64,000 nt of DNA from Crotalaria pallida (taxonomy: Eukaryota; Streptophyta; Magnoliopsida; Fabales; Fabaceae). Below, piece after piece: positions 50,701 through 64,000 of the stretch; the first letter of the stretch is position 1; every line of letters starts with the position of its first letter. The notes beneath the pieces were generated by a model. The model searched no databases. It saw nothing but the letters and a program-made list of their open reading frames with translations, and had not been told where the DNA came from. The stretch is taken from positions 102,487,001-102,551,000 of the forward strand of contig CM075651.1 in NCBI GenBank assembly GCA_037953625.1. The letters run 5' to 3'. The translations under genes and the position numbers were made by a program.

Positions 50701-53700
50701 TATAAGTCCTAATACAAATTCCTAGACCATTCTAAGCCTTTAGAATACTCTCTTAACCATTCTACACTTGTTAGAACCTCCAAGGACTCATGCTACACCC
50801 TCTACGTCCCTTGGGGTACCATGCAAAGTTTAGGATCATTCTAATGGTTATTATAAGTCCTAATACACATTCCTAGAGCATTCTAAGCCTTTAGAATACT
50901 CTCTTAACTATTCTATACTTATTAGAACCTCCAAGGACTCATGCTACACCCTCTACGTCCCTTGGGTACCATGCAATGTTTAGGATCGTTCTAATGGTTA
51001 TTATAAGTCCTAATACACATTCCTAACCATTCTAAGCCTTTAGAATACTTTGTTAACCATTCTAAACTTGTTAGAACCTCCAAGGACTCATGCTACACCC
51101 TCTACGTCCCTTGGGGTACCATGCAATGTTTAGGATTATTCTGATGTTTATTATAAGTCCTAATATACATTCCTAGAACATTCTAAGCTTTCAGAATACT
51201 CATTTAACCATTCTACACTTGTTAGAACCTCCAAGGACTCATGCTACACCCTCTACGTCCCTTGGGGTACCTTGCAATGTTTAGGATAGTTCTAATGGTT
51301 ATTATAAGTCCTAATACACATTCCTAGACCATTCTAAGCCTTTAGAATACTCTCATAACCATTCTACAATTGTTAGAACCTTCAAGGACTCATGCTACAC
51401 CCTCTAAGTCCCTTGGGGAACCATGCAATGTTTAGGATCATTCTAATGGTTATTATAAGTCCTAATACACATTCCTACACCATTCTAAGCCTTTAGAATA
51501 CTCTCTTAACCAATCTACACTTGTTAGAACCTCCAAGGACTCATGCTACACCCTCTACGTCCCTTGGGGACTCAAGCATTGTTTAGGATCATTCTAACGG
51601 TTCTTATAAGTCCTAATACACATTCCTAGACCATTCTAAGCCTTTAGAATACTCTCTTAACCATTTTACACTTGTTAGAACCTCCAAGGACTCATTCTAC
51701 AACCTCTACGTCCCTTGGGGTACCATGCAATGTTTAGGATCATTTTAATGGTTATTATAAGTCCTAATACACATTCCTAGAGCATTCTAAGCCTTTAGAA
51801 TATTCTCTAAACCATTCTACACTTATTAGAACCTCCAACGACTCATGCTACACCCTCTACGTCCCTTGGGGTACCATGCAATGTTTAGGATTATTCTATT
51901 GGTTATTATAAGTCCTAATACACATTCCTAGAACATTCTAATCCTTTAGAATACTCTCTTAACCATTCTACACTTGTTAGAACCTCCAAGGACTCCTGCT
52001 ACACCCTCTACGTCCCTTGGGGTACCATGCAATGTTTATGATCATTTTAATGGTTCTTATAAGTCCTAATACACATTCCTAGACCATTTTAAGCCTTTAG
52101 AATACTCTCTTAACCATTCTACATTTGTTAGAACCTCCAAAGACTCATGCTACACCCTCTACGTCCCTTGGGGACTCAAACATTTTTTAGGATCATTCTA
52201 ATGGTTATTATAAGTCCTAATACACATTCCTACACCATTCTAAGCCTTTAGAATACTCTCTTAACCATTCTACACTTGTTAGAACCTCCAAGGACTCATG
52301 CTACACCCTCTACGTCCCTTGGGGTACCATGCAATGTTTAGGATTATTCTGATGTTTATTATAAGTCCTAATATACATTCCTAGAACATTCTAAGCCTTC
52401 AGAATACTCTCTTAACCATTCTACACTTGTTAGAACCTCCAAGGACTCATGCTACACCCTCTACGTCCCTTGGGGTACCTTGCAATGTTTAGGATAGTTC
52501 TAATGGTTATTATAAGTCCTAATACACATTCCTAGACCATTCTAAGCCTTTAGAATACTCTCATAACCATTCTACAATTGTTAGAACCTTCAAGGACTCA
52601 TGCTACACCCTCTAAGTCCCTTGGAGTACCATGCAATGTTTAGGATCATTCTAATGGTTATTATAAGTCCTAACACACATTCCTAGACCATTCTAAGCCT
52701 TTAGAATACTCTCTTAACCAATCTACACTTGTTAGAACCTCCAAGGACTCATGCTACACCCTCTACATCCCTTGGGGACTCAAGCATTGTTTAGGATCAT
52801 TCTAATGGTTCTTATAAGTCCTAATACACATTCCTAGAGCATTCTATGCCTTTAGAATACTCTTTTAACCATTCTACACTTGTTAGAACCGCCAAAGACT
52901 CATGATACACCCTCAACGTCCCTTGGGGTACCTTGCAATGTTTACGATCATTATAATGGTTATTATAAGTCCTAATACAAATTCCTAGACCATTCTAAGC
53001 CTTTAGAATACTCTCTTAACCATTCTACACTTGTTAGAACCTCCAAGGACTCATGCTACACCCTCTACGTCCCTTGGGGTACCATGCAAAGTTTAGGATC
53101 ATTCTAATGGTTATTATAAGTCCTAATACACATTCCTAGAGCATTCTAAGCCTTTAGAATACTCTCTTAACTATTCTATACTTATTAGAACCTCCAAGGA
53201 CTCATGCTACACCCTCTACGTCCCTTGGGTACCATGCAATGTTTAGGATCGTTCTAATGGTTATTATAAGTCCTAATACACATTCCTAACCATTCTAAGC
53301 CTTTAGAATACTTTGTTAACCATTCTAAACTTGTTAGAACCTCCAAGGACTCATGCTACACCCTCTACGTCCCTTGGGGTACCATGCAATGTTTAGGATT
53401 ATTCTGATGTTTATTATAAGTCCTAATATACATTCCTAGAACATTCTAAGCCTTCAGAATACTCATTTAACCATTCTACACTTGTTAGTACCTCCAAGGA
53501 CTCATGCTACACCCTCTACGTCCCTTGGGGTACCTTGCAATGTTTAGGATAGTTCTAATGGTTATTATAAGTCCTAATACACATTCCTAGACCATTCTAA
53601 GCCTTTAGAATACTCTCATAACCATTCTACAATTGTTAGAACCTTCAAGGACTCATGCTACACCCTCTAAGTCCCTTGGGGAACCATGCAATGTTTAGGA

Positions 53701-56700
53701 TCATTCTAATGGTTATTATAAGTCCTAATACACATTCCTACACCATTCTAAGCCTTTAGAATACTCTCTTAACCAATCTACACTTGTTAGAACCTCCAAG
53801 GACTCATGCTACACCCTCTACGTCCCTTGGGGACTCAAGCATTGTTTAGGATCATTCTAACGGTTCTTATAAGTCCTAATACACATTCCTAGACCATTCT
53901 AAGCCTTTAGAATACTCTCTTAACCATTTTACACTTGTTAGAACCTCCAAGGACTCATTCTACAACCTCTACGTCCCTTGGGGTACCATGCAATGTTTAG
54001 GATCATTTTAATGGTTATTATAAGTCCTAATACACATTCCTAGAGCATTCTAAGCCTTTAGAATATTCTCTAAACCATTCTACACTTATTAGAACCTCCA
54101 ACGACTCATGCTACACCCTCTACGTCCCTTGGGGTACCATGCAATGTTTAGGATTATTCTATTGGTTATTATAAGTCCTAATACACATTCCTAGAACATT
54201 CTAATCCTTTAGAATACTCTCTTAACCATTCTACACTTGTTAGAACCTCCAAGGACTCCTGCTACACCCTCTACGTCCCTTGGGGTACCATGCAATGTTT
54301 ATGATCATTTTAATGGTTCTTATAAGTCCTAATACACATTCCTAGACCATTTTAAGCCTTTAGAATACTCTCTTAACCATTCTACATTTGTTAGAACCTC
54401 CAAAGACTCATGCTACACCCTCTACGTCCCTTGGGGACTCAAACATTTTTTAGGATCATTCTAATGGTTATTATAAGTCCTAATACACATTCCTACACCA
54501 TTCTAAGCCTTTAGAATACTCTCTTAACCATTCTACACTTGTTAGAACCTCCAAGGACTCATGCTACACCCTCTACGTCCCTTGGGGTACCATGCAATGT
54601 TTAGGATTATTCTGATGTTTATTATAAGTCCTAATATACATTCCTAGAACATTCTAAGCCTTCAGAATACTCTCTTAACCATTCTACACTTGTTAGAACC
54701 TCCAAGGACTCATGCTACACCCTCTACGTCCCTTGGGGTACCTTGCAATGTTTAGGATAGTTCTAATGGTTATTATAAGTCCTAATACACATTCCTAGAC
54801 CATTCTAAGCCTTTAGAATACTCTCATAACCATTCTACAATTGTTAGAACCTTCAAGGACTCATGCTACACCCTCTAAGTCCCTTGGAGTACCATGCAAT
54901 GTTTAGGATCATTCTAATGGTTATTATAAGTCCTAACACACATTCCTAGACCATTCTAAGCCTTTAGAATACTCTCTTAACCAATCTACACTTGTTAGAA
55001 CCTCCAAGGACTCATGCTACACCCTCTACATCCCTTGGGGACTCAAGCATTGTTTAGGATCATTCTAATGGTTCTTATAAGTCCTAATACACATTCCTAG
55101 AGCATTCTATGCCTTTAGAATACTCTTTTAACCATTCTACACTTGTTAGAACCGCCAAAGACTCATGATACACCCTCAACGTCCCTTGGGGTACCTTGCA
55201 ATGTTTACGATCATTATAATGGTTATTATAAGTCCTAATACAAATTCCTAGACCATTCTAAGCCTTTAGAATACTCTCTTAACCATTCTACACTTGTTAG
55301 AACCTCCAAGGACTCATGCTACACCCTCTACGTCCCTTGGGGTACCATGCAAAGTTTAGGATCATTCTAATGGTTATTATAAGTCCTAATACACATTCCT
55401 AGAGCATTCTAAGCCTTTAGAATACTCTCTTAACTATTCTATACTTATTAGAACCTCCAAGGACTCATGCTACACCCTCTACGTCCCTTGGGTACCATGC
55501 AATGTTTACGATCATTATAATGGTTATTATAAGTCCTAATACACATTCCTAACCATTCTAAGCCTTTAGAATACTTTGTTAACCATTCTAAACTTGTTAG
55601 AACCTCCAAGGACTCATGCTACACCCTCTACGTCCCTTGGGGTACCATGCAATGTTTAGGATTATTCTGATGTTTATTATAAGTCCTAATATACATTCCT
55701 AGAACATTCTAAGCCTTCAGAATACTCATTTAACCATTCTACACTTGTTAGTACCTCCAAGGACTCATGCTACACCCTCTACGTCCCTTGGGGTACCTTG
55801 CAATGTTTAGGATAGTTCTAATGGTTATTATAAGTCCTAATACACATTCCTAGACCATTCTAAGCCTTTAGAATACTCTCATAACCATTCTACAATTGTT
55901 AGAACCTTCAAGGACTCATGCTACACCCTCTAAGTCCCTTGGGGAACCATGCAATGTTTAGGATCATTCTAATGGTTATTATAAGTCCTAATACACATTC
56001 CTACACCATTCTAAGCCTTTAGAATACTCTCTTAACCAATCTACACTTGTTAGAACCTCCAAGGACTCATGCTACACCCTCTACGTCCCTTGGGGACTCA
56101 AGCATTGTTTAGGATCATTCTAACGGTTCTTATAAGTCCTAATACACATTCCTAGACCATTCTAAGCCTTTAGAATACTCTCTTAACCATTTTACACTTG
56201 TTAGAACCTCCAAGGACTCATTCTACAACCTCTACGTCCCTTGGGGTACCATGCAATGTTTAGGATCATTTTAATGGTTATTATAAGTCCTAATACACAT
56301 TCCTAGAGCATTCTAAGCCTTTAGAATATTCTCTAAACCATTCTACACTTATTAGAACCTCCAACGACTCATGCTACACCCTCTACGTCCCTTGGGGTAC
56401 CATGCAATGTTTAGGATTATTCTATTGGTTATTATAAGTCCTAATACACATTCCTAGAACATTCTAATCCTTTAGAATACTCTCTTAACCATTCTACACT
56501 TGTTAGAACCTCCAAGGACTCCTGCTACACCCTCTACGTCCCTTGGGGTACCATGCAATGTTTATGATCATTTTAATGGTTCTTATAAGTCCTAATACAC
56601 ATTCCTAGACCATTTTAAGCCTTTAGAATACTCTCTTAACCATTCTACATTTGTTAGAACCTCCAAAGACTCATGCTACACCCTCTACGTCCCTTGGGGA

Positions 56701-59700
56701 CTCAAACATTTTTTAGGATCATTCTAATGGTTATTATAAGTCCTAATACACATTCCTACACCATTCTAAGCCTTTAGAATACTCTCTTAACCATTCTACA
56801 CTTGTTAGAACCTCCAAGGACTCATGCTACACCCTCTACGTCCCTTGGGGTACCATGCAATGTTTAGGATTATTCTGATGTTTATTATAAGTCCTAATAT
56901 ACATTCCTAGAACATTCTAAGCCTTCAGAATACTCTCTTAACCATTCTACACTTGTTAGAACCTCCAAGGACTCATGCTACACCCTCTACGTCCCTTGGG
57001 GTACCTTGCAATGTTTAGGATAGTTCTAATGGTTATTATAAGTCCTAATACACATTCCTAGACCATTCTAAGCCTTTAGAATACTCTCATAACCATTCTA
57101 CAATTGTTAGAACCTTCAAGGACTCATGCTACACCCTCTAAGTCCCTTGGAGTACCATGCAATGTTTAGGATCATTCTAATGGTTATTATAAGTCCTAAC
57201 ACACATTCCTAGACCATTCTAAGCCTTTAGAATACTCTCTTAACCAATCTACACTTGTTAGAACCTCCAAGGACTCATGCTACACCCTCTACATCCCTTG
57301 GGGACTCAAGCATTGTTTAGGATCATTCTAATGGTTCTTATAAGTCCTAATACACATTCCTAGAGCATTCTATGCCTTTAGAATACTCTTTTAACCATTC
57401 TACACTTGTTAGAACCGCCAAAGACTCATGATACACCCTCAACGTCCCTTGGGGTACCTTGCAATGTTTACGATCATTATAATGGTTATTATAAGTCCTA
57501 ATACAAATTCCTAGACCATTCTAAGCCTTTAGAATACTCTCTTAACCATTCTACACTTGTTAGAACCTCCAAGGACTCATGCTACACCCTCTACGTCCCT
57601 TGGGGTACCATGCAAAGTTTAGGATCATTCTAATGGTTATTATAAGTCCTAATACACATTCCTAGAGCATTCTAAGCCTTTAGAATACTCTCTTAACTAT
57701 TCTATACTTATTAGAACCTCCAAGGACTCATGCTACACCCTCTACGTCCCTTGGGTACCATGCAATGTTTAGGATCGTTCTAATGGTTATTATAAGTCCT
57801 AATACACATTCCTAACCATTCTAAGCCTTTAGAATACTTTGTTAACCATTCTAAACTTGTTAGAACCTCCAAGGACTCATGCTACACCCTCTACGTCCCT
57901 TGGGGTACCATGCAATGTTTAGGATTATTCTGATGTTTATTATAAGTCCTAATATACATTCCTAGAACATTCTAAGCCTTCAGAATACTCACTTAACCAT
58001 TCTACACTTGTTAGAACCTCCAAGGACTCATGCTACACCCTCTACGTCCCTTGGGGTACCTTGCAATGTTTAGGATAGTTCTAATGGTTATTATAAGTCC
58101 TAATACACATTCCTAGACCATTCTAAGCCTTTAGAATACTCTCATAACCATTCTACAATTGTTAGAACCTTCAAGGACTCATGCTACACCCTCTAAGTCC
58201 CTTGGGGTACCATGCAATGTTTAGGATCATTCTAATGGTTATTATAAGTCCTAATACACATTCCTACACCATTCTAAGCCTTTAGAATACTCTCTTAACC
58301 AATCTACACTTGTTAGAACCTCCAAGGACTCATGCTACACCCTCTACGTCCCTTGGGGACTCAAGCATTGTTTAGGATCATTCTAACGGTTCTTATAAGT
58401 CCTAATACACATTCCTAGACCATTCTAAGCCTTTAGAATACTCTCTTAACCATTTTACACTTGTTAGAACCTCCAAGGACTCATTCTACAACCTCTACGT
58501 CCCTTGGGGTACCATGCAATGTTTAGGATCATTTTAATGGTTATTATAAGTCCTAATACACATTCCTAGAGCATTCTAAGCCTTTAGAATATTCTCTAAA
58601 CCATTCTACACTTATTAGAACCTCCAACGACTCATGCTACACCCTCTACGTCCCTTGGGGTACCATGCAATGTTTAGGATTATTCTATTGGTTATTATAA
58701 GTCCTAATACACATTCCTAGAACATTCTAATCCTTTAGAATACTCTCTTAACCATTCTACACTTGTTAGAACCTCCAAGGACTCCTGCTACACCCTCTAC
58801 GTCCCTTGGGGTACCATGCAATGTTTATGATCATTTTAATGGTTCTTATAAGTCCTAATACACATTCCTAGACCATTTTAAGCCTTTAGAATACTCTCTT
58901 AACCATTCTACATTTGTTAGAACCTCCAAAGACTCATGCTACACCCTCTACGTCCCTTGGGGACTCAAACATTTTTTAGGATCATTCTAATGGTTATTAT
59001 AAGTCCTAATACACATTCCTACACCATTCTAAGCCTTTAGAATACTCTCTTAACCATTCTACACTTGTTAGAACCTCCAAGGACTCATGCTACACCCTCT
59101 ACGTCCCTTGGGGTACCATGCAATGTTTAGGATTATTCTGATGTTTATTATAAGTCCTAATATACATTCCTAGAACATTCTAAGCCTTCAGAATACTCTC
59201 TTAACCATTCTACACTTGTTAGAACCTCCAAGGACTCATGCTACACCCTCTACGTCCCTTGGGGTACCTTGCAATGTTTAGGATAGTTCTAATGGTTATT
59301 ATAAGTCCTAATACACATTCCTAGACCATTCTAAGCCTTTAGAATACTCTCATAACCATTCTACAATTGTTAGAACCTTCAAGGACTCATGCTACACCCT
59401 CTAAGTCCCTTGGAGTACCATGCAATGTTTAGGATCATTCTAATGGTTATTATAAGTCCTAACACACATTCCTAGACCATTCTAAGCCTTTAGAATACTC
59501 TCTTAACCAATCTACACTTGTTAGAACCTCCAAGGACTCATGCTACACCCTCTACATCCCTTGGGGACTCAAGCATTGTTTAGGATCATTCTAATGGTTC
59601 TTATAAGTCCTAATACACATTCCTAGAGCATTCTATGCCTTTAGAATACTCTTTTAACCATTCTACACTTGTTAGAACCGCCAAAGACTCATGATACACC

Positions 59701-60790
59701 CTCAACGTCCCTTGGGGTACCTTGCAATGTTTACGATCATTATAATGGTTATTATAAGTCCTAATACAAATTCCTAGACCATTCTAAGCCTTTAGAATAC
59801 TCTCTTAACCATTCTACACTTGTTAGAACCTCCAAGGACTCATGCTACACCCTCTACGTCCCTTGGGGTACCATGCAAAGTTTAGGATCATTCTAATGGT
59901 TATTATAAGTCCTAATACACATTCCTAGAGCATTCTAAGCCTTTAGAGTACTCTCTTAACTATTCTATACTTATTAGAACCTCCAAGGACTCATGCTACA
60001 CCCTCTACGTCCCTTGGGTACCATGCAATGTTTAGGATCGTTCTAATGGTTATTATAAGTCCTAATACACATTCCTAACCATTCTAAGCCTTTAGAATAC
60101 TTTGTTAACCATTCTAAACTTGTTAGAACCTCCAAGGACTCATGCTACACCCTCTACGTCCCTTGGGGTACCATGCAATGTTTAGGATTATTCTGATGTT
60201 TATTATAAGTCCTAATATACATTCCTAGAACATTCTAAGCCTTCAGAATACTCACTTAACCATTCTACACTTGTTAGAACCTCCAAGGACTCATGCTACA
60301 CCCTCTACGTCCCTTGGGGTACCTTGCAATGTTTAGGATAGTTCTAATGGTTATTATAAGTCCTAATACACATTCCTAGACCATTCTAAGCCTTTAGAAT
60401 ACTCTCATAACCATTCTACAATTGTTAGAACCTTCAAGGACTCATGCTACACCCTCTAAGTCCCTTGGGGTACCATGCAATGTTTAGGATCATTCTAATG
60501 GTTATTATAAGTCCTAATACACATTCCTACACCATTCTAAGCCTTTAGAATACTCTCTTAACCAATCTACACTTGTTAGAACCTCCAAGGACTCATGCTA
60601 CACCCTCTACGTCCCTTGGGGACTCAAGCATTGTTTAGGATCATTCTAACGGTTCTTATAAGTCCTAATACACATTCCTGGACCATTCTAAGCCTTTAGA
60701 ATACTCTCTTAACCATTTTACACTTGTTAGAACCTCCAAGGACTCATTCTACAACCTCTACGTTCCTTGGGGTACCATGCAATGTTTAGG
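44720..60790 (+). repeat. HOR block E: 2263-bp unit (15 monomers), about seven copies
   Basis: Two independent markers keep exact 2263-bp spacing. CGCCAAAG occurs at 46101, 48364, 50627, 52890, 55153, 57416 and 59679. TTCTATTGG occurs at 45105, 47368, 49631, 51894, 54157, 56420 and 58683. Copies differ by few substitutions and by no indel that shifts these markers. This is the most homogeneous part of the window. Shared minor variants such as GGGGAACC and GTTAGTACC group the middle copies. Confidence 0.95.
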
Positions 60791-63700
60791 ATCATTCTAA
60801 TGGTTATTATAAGTCCTAATACACATTCCTAGAGCATTCTAAGCCTTTAGAATACTCTCTAAACCATTCTACACTTATTAGAACGTCCAAGGACTCATGC
60901 TACACCCTCTACGTCCCTTGGGGTACCATGCAATGTTTAGGATTATTCTAATGGTTATTATAAGTCCTAATACACATTCCTAGAACATTCTAAGCCTTTA
61001 GAATACTCTCTTAACCATTCTACACTTGTTAGAACCTCCAAGGACTCATGTTACACAATGTACGTCCCTTGGGGTACCATGCAATGTTTATGATCATTTT
61101 AATTGTTCTTATCAGTCCTAATACACATTCCTAGACCATTCTAAGCCTTTAGAATACTCTCTTAACCATTCTAAATTTGTTAGAACCTCCAAGGACTCAT
61201 GTTACACCCTCTACGTCCCTTGGGGACTCAAACATTTTTTAGGATCATTCTAATGGTTATTATAAGTCCTAATACACATTCCTACACGATTCTAAGCCTT
61301 TAGAATACTCTCTTAACCATTCTACACTTGTTAGAACCTCCAAGGACTCATGCTACACCCTCTACGTCCCTTCGGGTACCATGCAATGTTTAGGATTATT
61401 CTGATGTATATTATAAGTCCTAATATACATTCCTAGAACATTCTAAGTCTTCAGAATACTCTCTTAACCATTCTACACTTGTTAGAACCTCCAAGGACTC
61501 ATGCTACACCCTCTACGTCCCTTGGGGTACCTTGCAATGTTTAGGATAGTTCTAATGGCTATTATAAGTCCTAATATACATTCCTAGACCATTCTAAGCC
61601 TTTAGAATACTCTCTTAACCAATCTACACTTGTTAGAACCTCCAAGGACTCATGCTACACCCTCTACATCCCTTAGGGACTCAAGCATTGTTTAGGATCA
61701 TTCTAATGGTTCTTATAAGTCCTAATACACATTCCTAGAGCATTCTATGCCTTTAGAATACTCTCTTAACCATTCTACACTTGTTAGAACCGCCAAAGAC
61801 TCATGATACACCCTCAACGTCCCTTGGGGTACCTTGCAATGTTTACGATCATTATAATGGTTATTATAAGTCCTAATACAAATTCCTAGACCATTCTAAG
61901 CCTTTAGAATACTCTCTTAACCATTCTACACTTGTTAGAACTTCCAAGGACTCATGCTACACCCTCTACGTCCCTTGGGGTACCATGCAATGTTTAGGAT
62001 CATTCTAATGGCTATTATAAGTCCTAATACACATTCCTAGAGCATTCTAAGCCTTTAGAATACTCTCTTAACTATTCTACACTTATTAGAACCTCCAAGG
62101 ACTCATGCTACACCCTCTACGTCCCTTGGGTACCATGCAATGTTTAGGATCGTTCTAATGGTTATTATAAGTCCTAATACACATTCCTAACCATTCTAAG
62201 CCTTTAGAATACTTTGTTAACCATTCTAAACTTGTTAGAACCTCCAAGGACTCATGCTACACCCTCTACGTCCCTTGGGGTACCATGCAATGTTTATTAT
62301 TATTCTGATGTTTATTATAAGTCCTAATATACATTCCTAGAACATTCTAAGCCTTCAGAATACTCTCTTAACCATTCTACACTTGTTAGAACCTCCAAGG
62401 ACTAATGCTACACCCTCTACGTCCCTTGGGGACTCAAGCATTGTTTAGGATCATTCTAACGGTTCTTATAAGTCCTAATACACATTCCTAGACCATTCTA
62501 AGCCTTTAGAATACTCTCTTAACCATTTTACACTTGTTAGAACCTCCAAGGACTCATTCTACAACCTCTACGTCCCTTGGGGTACCATGCAATGTTTAGG
62601 ATCATTCTAATGGTTATTATAAGTCCTAATACACATTCCTAGAGCATTCTAAGCCTTTAGAATACTCTCTAAACCATTCTACACTTATTAGAACCTCCAA
62701 GGACTCATGCTACACCCTCTACGTCCCTTGGGGTACCATGCAATGTTTAGGATTATTCTAATGGTTATTATAAGTCCTAATACACATTCCTAGAACATTC
62801 TAAGCCTTTAGAATACTCTCTTAACCATTCTACACTTGTTAGAACCGCCAAGGACTCATGTTACACAATGTACGTCCCTTGGGGTACCATGCAATGTTTA
62901 TGATCATTTTAATTGTTCTTATAAGTCCTGATACACATTCCTAGACCATTCTAAGCCTTTAGAATACTCTCTTAACCATTCTACATTTGTTAGAACCTCC
63001 AAGGACTCATGTTACACCCTCTACGTCCCTTGGGGACTCAAACATTTTTTAGGATCATTCTAATGGTTATTATAAGTCCTAATACACATTCCTACACGAT
63101 TCTAAGCCTTTAGAATACTCTCTTAACCATTCTACACTTGTTAGAACCTCCAAGGACTCATGCTACACCCTCTACGTCCCTTGGGGTACCATGCAATGTT
63201 TAGGATTATTCTGATGTATATTATAAGTCCTAATACAAATTCCTAGACCATTCTAAGCCTTTAGAATACTCTCTTAACCATTCTACACTTGTTAGAACCT
63301 CCAAGGACTCATGCTACACCCTCTACGTCCCTTGGGGTACCTTGCAATGTTTAGGATAGTTCTAATGGCTATTATAAGTCCTAATACACATTCCTAGACC
63401 ATTCTAAGACTTTAGAATACTCTCATAACCATTCTACACTTGTTAGAACCTACAAGGACTCATGCTACACCCTCTACGTCCCTTGGGGTACCATGCAATG
63501 TTTAGGATCATTCTAATGGTTATTATAAGTCCTAATACACATTCCTAGACCATTCTAAGCCTTTAGAATACTCTCATAACCATGCTACACTTGTTAAAAC
63601 CTCCAAGGACTCATGCTACACCCTCTACATCCCTTGGGGACTCATGCATTGTTTAGGATCATTCTAATGGTTCTTATAAGTCCTAATACACATTCCTAGA

Positions 63701-64000
63701 GCATTCTATGCCTTTAGAATACTCTCTTAACCATTCTACACTTGTTAGAACCGCCAAAGACTCATGATACACCCTCAACGTCCCTTGGGTACCTTGCAAT
63801 GTTTACGATCATTATAATGGTTATTATAAGTCCTAATACACATTCCTAGACCATTCTAAGCCTTTAGAATACTCTCTTAACCATTCTACACTTATTAGAA
63901 CCTCCAAGGACTCATGCTACACCCTCTACGTCCCTTGGGGTACCATGCAATGTTTAGGATCATTCTAATGGTTATTATAATTCCTAATACACATTCCTAA
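60790..64000 (+). repeat. Satellite right of block E, block D-like monomers return
   Basis: Markers typical of block D (TTACACAATGTACG at 61051 and 62861, CTACACGATTC, CTTCGGGTACC) reappear after the 2263-bp run. CGCCAAAG spacing falls to 2112 bp (61791) and then 1961 bp (63752), steps of one 151-bp monomer each. The array continues past the window end. Confidence 0.8.

Larger units (their letters stand above)
12845..64000 (+). repeat. 151-bp satellite array, about 340 monomers, running out of the window
   Basis: Counted from CTTGTTAGAACC, the typical monomer is 151 bp. Landmarks: CCTTGGGG at 43-50, then GGTACC or GACTCAAG types, TTTAGGATCATTC near 63-75, a dyad ATTCTAA-gcct-TTAGAAT at 114-131, and direct repeats ACCATTCTA at 111-119 and 141-149. 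Length variants come from 1-3 bp losses (TTGGGTACC, CCTAACC) and from a 30-bp deletion giving 121-bp monomers. All monomers read in one orientation; no inversion was seen. Length near 150 bp, head-to-tail order and HOR structure fit a major plant heterochromatic satellite. I do not recognise the family. Confidence 0.95.

Noticed and set aside
12845..64000. CRISPR array or other spacer-repeat system
   Set aside because: The repeats are contiguous 151-bp monomers without unique spacers, in plant DNA with LTR retrotransposons.
12845..64000. Telomere-type repeats (TTTAGGG) or a CENP-B box
   Set aside because: TTTAGG occurs once per monomer within a longer unrelated sequence and never in tandem. 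No CENP-B box-like motif was found.
12845..64000. tRNA, rRNA or other small RNA genes hidden in the array
   Set aside because: No A/B box pair, cloverleaf or rRNA-like stretch was recognised. Dyads in the monomer are too short and AT-rich to argue for an RNA gene.

Overview
The window is nuclear heterochromatin from a flowering plant, most likely a eudicot; the species cannot be named from the sequence. Two things support this: a plant-type Ty3/Gypsy LTR retrotransposon of the non-chromovirus Athila/Tat group, and a very long AT-rich satellite array with a nucleosome-sized 151-bp monomer. There is no cellular gene, tRNA, rRNA or CRISPR array. I found no new enzyme or defence system. What is notable is the architecture of the satellite and the way mobile DNA has been caught up in it.

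Layout. 1-7207 is the 3' part of an Athila-like retrotransposon: the tail of gag, protease, reverse transcriptase, RNase H and integrase in one reading frame. That frame is broken by a single TAG at 4004-4006, between the second Asp and the Glu of the DD35E site. It is followed by about 1.5 kb of non-coding DNA with two purine tracts and an A-rich stretch, then a 1048-bp 3' LTR (6160-7207). The LTR ends inside a satellite monomer. 7208-12844 is a composite tandem repeat: three copies of one solo LTR (about 1.41-1.43 kb) separated by exactly four 151-bp monomers plus a 5-bp target duplication. One LTR insertion was therefore copied along with its host satellite.

12845-64000 is uninterrupted satellite, about 340 monomers. 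Almost all are 151 bp; a 121-bp class arose by deletion between internal 9-bp direct repeats. The array is organised into successive higher-order repeat (HOR) blocks: about 1719 bp with nested rearrangements (13.7-19.4 kb), 2050 bp (19.4-23.3 kb), 1055/1961 bp (25.3-29.2 kb), 2565 bp or 17 monomers (33.1-39.9 kb), 1661 bp or 11 monomers (39.9-44.5 kb), and 2263 bp or 15 monomers repeated about seven times with almost no length variation (44.7-60.8 kb). The right side is the most homogeneous; the left side is more divergent and holds all the retroelements.

How it fits together: this looks like a centromeric, pericentromeric or other heterochromatic block evolving by unequal exchange and conversion, with retroelements inserting and sometimes being amplified along with it. 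Chromosomal location, chromatin state and copy number cannot be read from the sequence alone. Block edges are estimates by eye, good to roughly a monomer.
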